A stretch of 7,902 nucleotides of DNA from an uncultured Flavihumibacter sp. (GTDB lineage: Bacteria; Bacteroidota; Bacteroidia; Chitinophagales; Chitinophagaceae), in contig CAMLPA010000138.1 of assembly GCA_946481605.1 (NCBI GenBank), positions 1 to 7,902 on the forward strand. Reading direction: 5' to 3'. Shown piece after piece: positions 5,466 to 7,902 of this stretch. Each line of letters starts with the position of its first letter. The first letter of the stretch is position 1. A program made the position numbers and the translations under genes. A model generated the notes under the pieces. That model had not been told where the DNA came from. It ran no database searches and saw nothing but the letters and a program-made list of their open reading frames with translations.

Positions 5466-5843
5466 ATGTTATTACACACATCACCCAAAAAAGAAACAGG
5501 CATCAATATGCCGCCGAAAGAAGAAGTGATCCGCGACAGGGCCGATCTCTACGCACAAAAGGGGCCGAAGAAAAATCCAGAAGACATGGACGCCGAAGTA
5601 ACGGATGAAGACATCGCCGCGCTTGGAAACCCCGATCAGGACAACGATGGCAACGACGACGAACTTTTTGATGAATCCCAACTTGACGACACGGATGACG
5701 ACGGTGATCCGCTGAACGAAGGCGACACCACTTCCGACGGCGCGGAACTGGACATTCCCGGAGATGACGATGATGATGAAACCGATGAAGAAAATGATTA
5801 TTACAGTATTGGAGAAGAAGAAGAAGAAGAACCGTTGCCGTAA
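5466..5843 (+). CDS. Very acidic, low-complexity protein, function unknown
   Basis: A 125-residue protein from ATG 5466. The first 55 residues look structured and conserved in style: MPPKEEVIRDRADLYAQKG, then NPEDMDAEVTDEDIAALGN. The remainder is almost all Asp/Glu with DQDNDGNDDE (57-66) and DTDDDGDPLNE (75-85), which resemble Asp-rich calcium loops of the DxDxDG kind, and ends in a six-Glu run encoded by (GAA)6 at 5814-5831. No signal peptide or membrane segment, so it is likely cytoplasmic. Starts further upstream exist in frame (5427 and 5370), but they overlap the microprotein gene, and 5508 (MPPKEE) is a possible later start. Calcium binding is only a suggestion: the loops lack a full EF-hand pattern. 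I recognise no named family. Confidence 0.72.
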   Translation: MLLHTSPKKETGINMPPKEEVIRDRADLYAQKGPKKNPEDMDAEVTDEDIAALGNPDQDNDGNDDELFDESQLDDTDDDGDPLNEGDTTSDGAELDIPGDDDDDETDEENDYYSIGEEEEEEPLP

Positions 5844-5864
5844 TACACCATTAATTTATTTACC

Positions 5865-6068
5865 ATGAAATCAATAGCCATTATTTTTCTATGCCTGGGT
5901 TTGCTCGCCTGCGGAAACGCCGGCGACGATAAAGCTGAACAGGACAGTACACGTATTCAAATGCACGCGGACTCCTCCGGAGGATTTCCAAACAGCAACG
6001 ATACAACCCCGCTTTCGGTAGATACCGTGGCGAGAAAGGATACAGCTCAACCTGGTTCAATGCGTTGA
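5865..6068 (+). CDS. Small putative lipoprotein, function unknown
   Basis: A 67-residue product with a lipoprotein signal peptide: MKSIAIIFLCLGLLAC, with the lipobox LLAC and acylated Cys16. The mature 52 residues are hydrophilic and Asp/Ser/Thr-rich (GNAGDDKAEQDSTR, SNDTTPLSVDTVARKDT), likely disordered on the membrane surface. DTVARKDT closely matches DTVPKKDT of the secreted protein at 3091-3309. The residues after Cys (Gly-Asn-Ala-Gly-Asp-Asp) do not give a clear Bacteroidota surface-export signal. The ATG lies 21 bases after the stop of the acidic gene, within the same run of small genes. No family recognised. Confidence 0.72.
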   Translation: MKSIAIIFLCLGLLACGNAGDDKAEQDSTRIQMHADSSGGFPNSNDTTPLSVDTVARKDTAQPGSMR

Positions 6069-6096
6069 TCAGGCTTTCATCCTTCAATTTAAATCC

Positions 6097-6282
6097 ATGA
6101 AACAAAAACCATCAAGAAAAGACGACCTTATTAAAGAGGAAGAGCATAAAAAGTCCGCCGAACAACATCCGGAAGCCTGGCACGAAAAATCCAACTTCGG
6201 AAGACGTGACGATTATACCAACGAATCTTCCTATCAGAAAAAGAAGAACAAATATTACAAAGAAAAACCCCCGCACCGTTAA
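6097..6282 (+). CDS. Small charged, probably disordered protein, function unknown
   Basis: A 61-residue hydrophilic protein with strongly mixed charge: MKQKPSRKDDLIKEEEHKKS, a central HPEAWHEKSNFGRRDDY, and a Lys-rich end (QKKKNKYYKEKPPHR). It has no signal peptide, no membrane segment and no Cys. The start ATG is 28 bases after the lipoprotein stop, which makes it the last gene of the small-gene run. Its final codons (KPPHR) and TAA form the left arm and loop of the terminator at 6264-6293, and its stop overlaps that of the convergent CinA-like gene within TTAA. I recognise no family; the steady in-frame organisation and operon position support coding. Confidence 0.62.
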   Translation: MKQKPSRKDDLIKEEEHKKSAEQHPEAWHEKSNFGRRDDYTNESSYQKKKNKYYKEKPPHR

Positions 6283-6293
6283 GCGGGGGTTTT
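6264..6293. terminator. Strong bidirectional rho-independent terminator overlapping two stop codons
   Basis: AAAACCCCCGC (6264-6274) pairs perfectly with GCGGGGGTTTT (6283-6293), an 11-bp stem with the 8-base loop ACCGTTAA. Because the stem is flanked by A on one side and T on the other, it works in both directions: for the small-gene run (+) and for the CinA-like gene (-). The loop holds TTAA (6279-6282), in which the TAA stops of both genes overlap. Confidence 0.92.
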
Positions 6294-6782
6294 CGCCTGC
6301 ATTATTTCCAGTAACCGCTCCAATAATGTATGCGCGTAATAAGCCTGTATCGCGGCAGGTGCTCCTTCCTTGCCGGTTAACATACCGGAGCCCATTAACT
6401 GCTGCCGGTACACGATGGCGTAATAGGCAAACAGCCGGTTTTCCGACTCAGGTACCGGCGCGGCATATCCCGTTATACCGATACCCCAGGTGGCATCAAA
6501 AACATGGGCCACCTCAGCGGCCATTTCCACGGCAACGCGTTCTGAAACACAATTCACCCTCGTGGCATGCACGGGATCCACTTTCAGGTGTTTTGTTTTT
6601 TGGTCCAGGTTATACGTTGTAATGCCGCCATTAAAAACAAGGGAAGCTTCCGGCATGCATGATAAATTAAATTGGAGCAATCCTGCCGTTACACTTTCCG
6701 CAGCAGCAATGGTTTCTTTACCGTTCTTTAACCACTGCGCCAACATTTTCACCATAGCCTTATCGGGTTCAATACTGTTCAT
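6279..6782 (-). CDS. Divergent CinA C-terminal-domain (PncC-like) protein
   Basis: A 167-residue single-domain relative of nicotinamide-nucleotide amidohydrolase (PncC; the CinA C-terminal domain), which converts NMN to nicotinate mononucleotide in pyridine salvage. The fold markers are present: AAAESVTAGLLQ (26-37; usual form ESCTGG), VFNGGITTYNLDQK (49-62) and CVSERVAVEMA (78-88). Candidate catalytic Ser30, Tyr57 and Lys62 remain. The usual TGIAGPxGG...KPVGTV loop is instead ITGYAAPVPESENRLFAYYA (103-122), with the glycines lost. So the fold is clear but the activity is doubtful; it may be a specialised paralogue. The ATG at 6780-6782 lies 15 bases after the alpha-glucosidase stop, suggesting cotranscription. 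The last residues (KTPA) and the stop lie in the bidirectional terminator. Confidence 0.82.
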   Translation of the reverse strand: MNSIEPDKAMVKMLAQWLKNGKETIAAAESVTAGLLQFNLSCMPEASLVFNGGITTYNLDQKTKHLKVDPVHATRVNCVSERVAVEMAAEVAHVFDATWGIGITGYAAPVPESENRLFAYYAIVYRQQLMGSGMLTGKEGAPAAIQAYYAHTLLERLLEIMQAKTPA

Positions 6783-6797
6783 TGTAACTACGCTATT

Positions 6798-7902
6798 TTA
6801 ATCTTCCAGTTGAATAATAATTCCGAGGTCGCCATCCAAACCGATACTATTGCTGACCTTCACGCCATTCCATTCCGGAATGGTGGCGCACACCACTTCT
6901 CCTTTAAAAGGGAAATGCGCCGGAACGAACCAGGCGGGTGCATGCGTCATATTGAGCACAATGAGGAAGCCGGGGTTACCTGGCATTTTCCTGGTGAATG
7001 CCATAATACCGCGGTCGGCATATACAGGATCATAATCACCTGCATGCAAGGCGGGTTCTGCTTTCCTGAGCTGTATCAGGTGTTTGTAAAGTGACAGCAT
7101 AGCATAAGGATCATCCTGTTGAACGGCCACATTACACCGTTGCCAGGAGCGCTCCACCGGCAGCCAAGGGCGCACACCTGAAAATCCCGCATAAGCAGAC
7201 GTATCCCATTGCATGGGCGTACGTGCCGGGTCACGGCTCAGGTGAAGACCAGGCATATTGAGCCCCTGCGGGTCCTTCACTTCTTCCGGAGGAATGGCCA
7301 CACTGCGCATACCGATCTCATCGCCATAATACACCGTGGGTGTTCCGCGAAGCGTGAACAAAAGCATGGCGGCTACCCTTGCCTGTTGTATTCCGGTACG
7401 GCTCGCCACCCGGTGGTTATCGTGGTTGCCCAGTACCCAGTTTGGCCATGCGTCGGCAGGTAGGAGCCCTTCGTATTCGTCCACACAGGCAGCTATCGTT
7501 TTGGCATCCCAGGGCAGGGTGATCAACTGGAAATTAAAGGGCAGGTGCGCGCCTTCATTGTTTTTGCCATAATACAACACCAGGTCATGCAGGGGGAGGT
7601 ACACTTCGCCAATCAGGAGTTTGTCGTGACCGAATGTTTCCATGATGTCCCGCATTTCAGCCACGATATCGTGTACTTCAGGCTGGTCGGTAGAATACAC
7701 CGGCAGCAACTGGTTGTAAGTAGGTTGCCCGGGCGTATACCCCGGATTAACGGGATTATCGCGCAAACGCCTGTCTTTGATGAGGTGCCACATTACATCC
7801 ACACGAAAACCATCCACGCCCTTTTCAAGCCAGAACCGCATAATATCGTACATGGCCATTCTTACTTCCGGGTTCCGCCAGTTGAGGTCGGGCTGTTCTT
7901 TC
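6798..7902 (-). CDS. GH13 alpha-glucosidase-type enzyme, C-terminal two thirds, 5' end outside window
   Basis: Glycoside hydrolase family 13 enzyme; 367 residues up to the stop are visible and the N-terminus runs off the window end (the frame is open at 7901). Conserved regions in order: QPDLNWRNPEVR (region V, about 7895-7860), VDGFRVDV with the nucleophile Asp at 7797-7799, LLIGEVY with the acid/base Glu at 7605-7607, and VLGNHDNHR with the transition-state Asp at 7419-7421. RGTPTVYYGDEIGM and SRDPARTPMQWD follow, as in the alpha-glucosidase/oligo-1,6-glucosidase subfamilies. The C-terminal beta domain ends in LGIIIQLED. All three catalytic acids are present, so the enzyme should release glucose from alpha-linked oligosaccharides; exact linkage cannot be read. 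Full-length relatives are about 530-560 aa. The CinA-like gene follows after 15 bases. Confidence 0.92.
   Translation of the reverse strand, partial: KEQPDLNWRNPEVRMAMYDIMRFWLEKGVDGFRVDVMWHLIKDRRLRDNPVNPGYTPGQPTYNQLLPVYSTDQPEVHDIVAEMRDIMETFGHDKLLIGEVYLPLHDLVLYYGKNNEGAHLPFNFQLITLPWDAKTIAACVDEYEGLLPADAWPNWVLGNHDNHRVASRTGIQQARVAAMLLFTLRGTPTVYYGDEIGMRSVAIPPEEVKDPQGLNMPGLHLSRDPARTPMQWDTSAYAGFSGVRPWLPVERSWQRCNVAVQQDDPYAMLSLYKHLIQLRKAEPALHAGDYDPVYADRGIMAFTRKMPGNPGFLIVLNMTHAPAWFVPAHFPFKGEVVCATIPEWNGVKVSNSIGLDGDLGIIIQLED

Noticed and set aside
6206..6622. 138-codon + strand frame across the terminator and CinA-like gene
   Set aside because: It is antisense to a gene with clear family motifs and crosses a strong terminator.
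6810..7572. Several + strand open frames opposite the alpha-glucosidase gene
   Set aside because: All are shadows of the GH13 reading frame, which carries every conserved catalytic region.

Overview
The window looks like chromosomal DNA from a Bacteroidota bacterium, most likely of the Chitinophagaceae type. The reasons are a roughly balanced GC content, A-rich leaders without clear Shine-Dalgarno sites, small Asp/Thr-rich secreted proteins, a TIGR03885-like flavin oxidoreductase in place of an F420 enzyme, and the kinds of genes present. This assignment is an inference from protein character; no database was searched. I see no rRNA, tRNA, CRISPR array, transposase or phage gene.

Layout. Bases 1-938 (+) hold the C-terminal part of a large-subunit (HPII/KatE-type) catalase. 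Bases 939-1413 lie between convergent genes and carry no gene, but they hold a cluster of dispersed repeats: an imperfect 40-bp inverted pair, two exact shorter inverted pairs and a C-rich/G-rich palindrome. Bases 1414-2357 (-) are a translationally coupled pair, an unknown single-pass membrane protein followed by a DUF421/YetF-type membrane protein. Bases 2454-3026 (+) encode a stand-alone HD-domain hydrolase of the SpoT/MESH1 type. Bases 3091-3591 (-) hold two small genes, a two-TM protein and a tiny secreted protein, ending at a probable terminator. Bases 3768-4709 (+) encode an FMN-dependent LLM-class oxidoreductase, converging with a four-TM protein (4711-5205, -). Bases 5342-6282 (+) are a run of four small genes: a 30-aa membrane peptide, a very acidic protein, a lipoprotein and a charged 61-aa protein. 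The run ends in a strong bidirectional terminator. Bases 6279-7902 (-) hold a divergent CinA/PncC-like protein preceded by the C-terminal two thirds of a GH13 alpha-glucosidase.

How the genes fit together. Catalase, YetF-type protein, alarmone hydrolase-like enzyme, flavin oxidoreductase and many small envelope proteins suggest a general-stress and envelope neighbourhood. They sit in several short units of alternating direction, so this is not a single operon. No clear defence system, biosynthetic cluster or mobile element is visible. The best points for a second look are the small-protein operon, the terminator whose loop contains the overlapping stop codons of two convergent genes, the repeat mosaic, and the stand-alone SpoT-like hydrolase.
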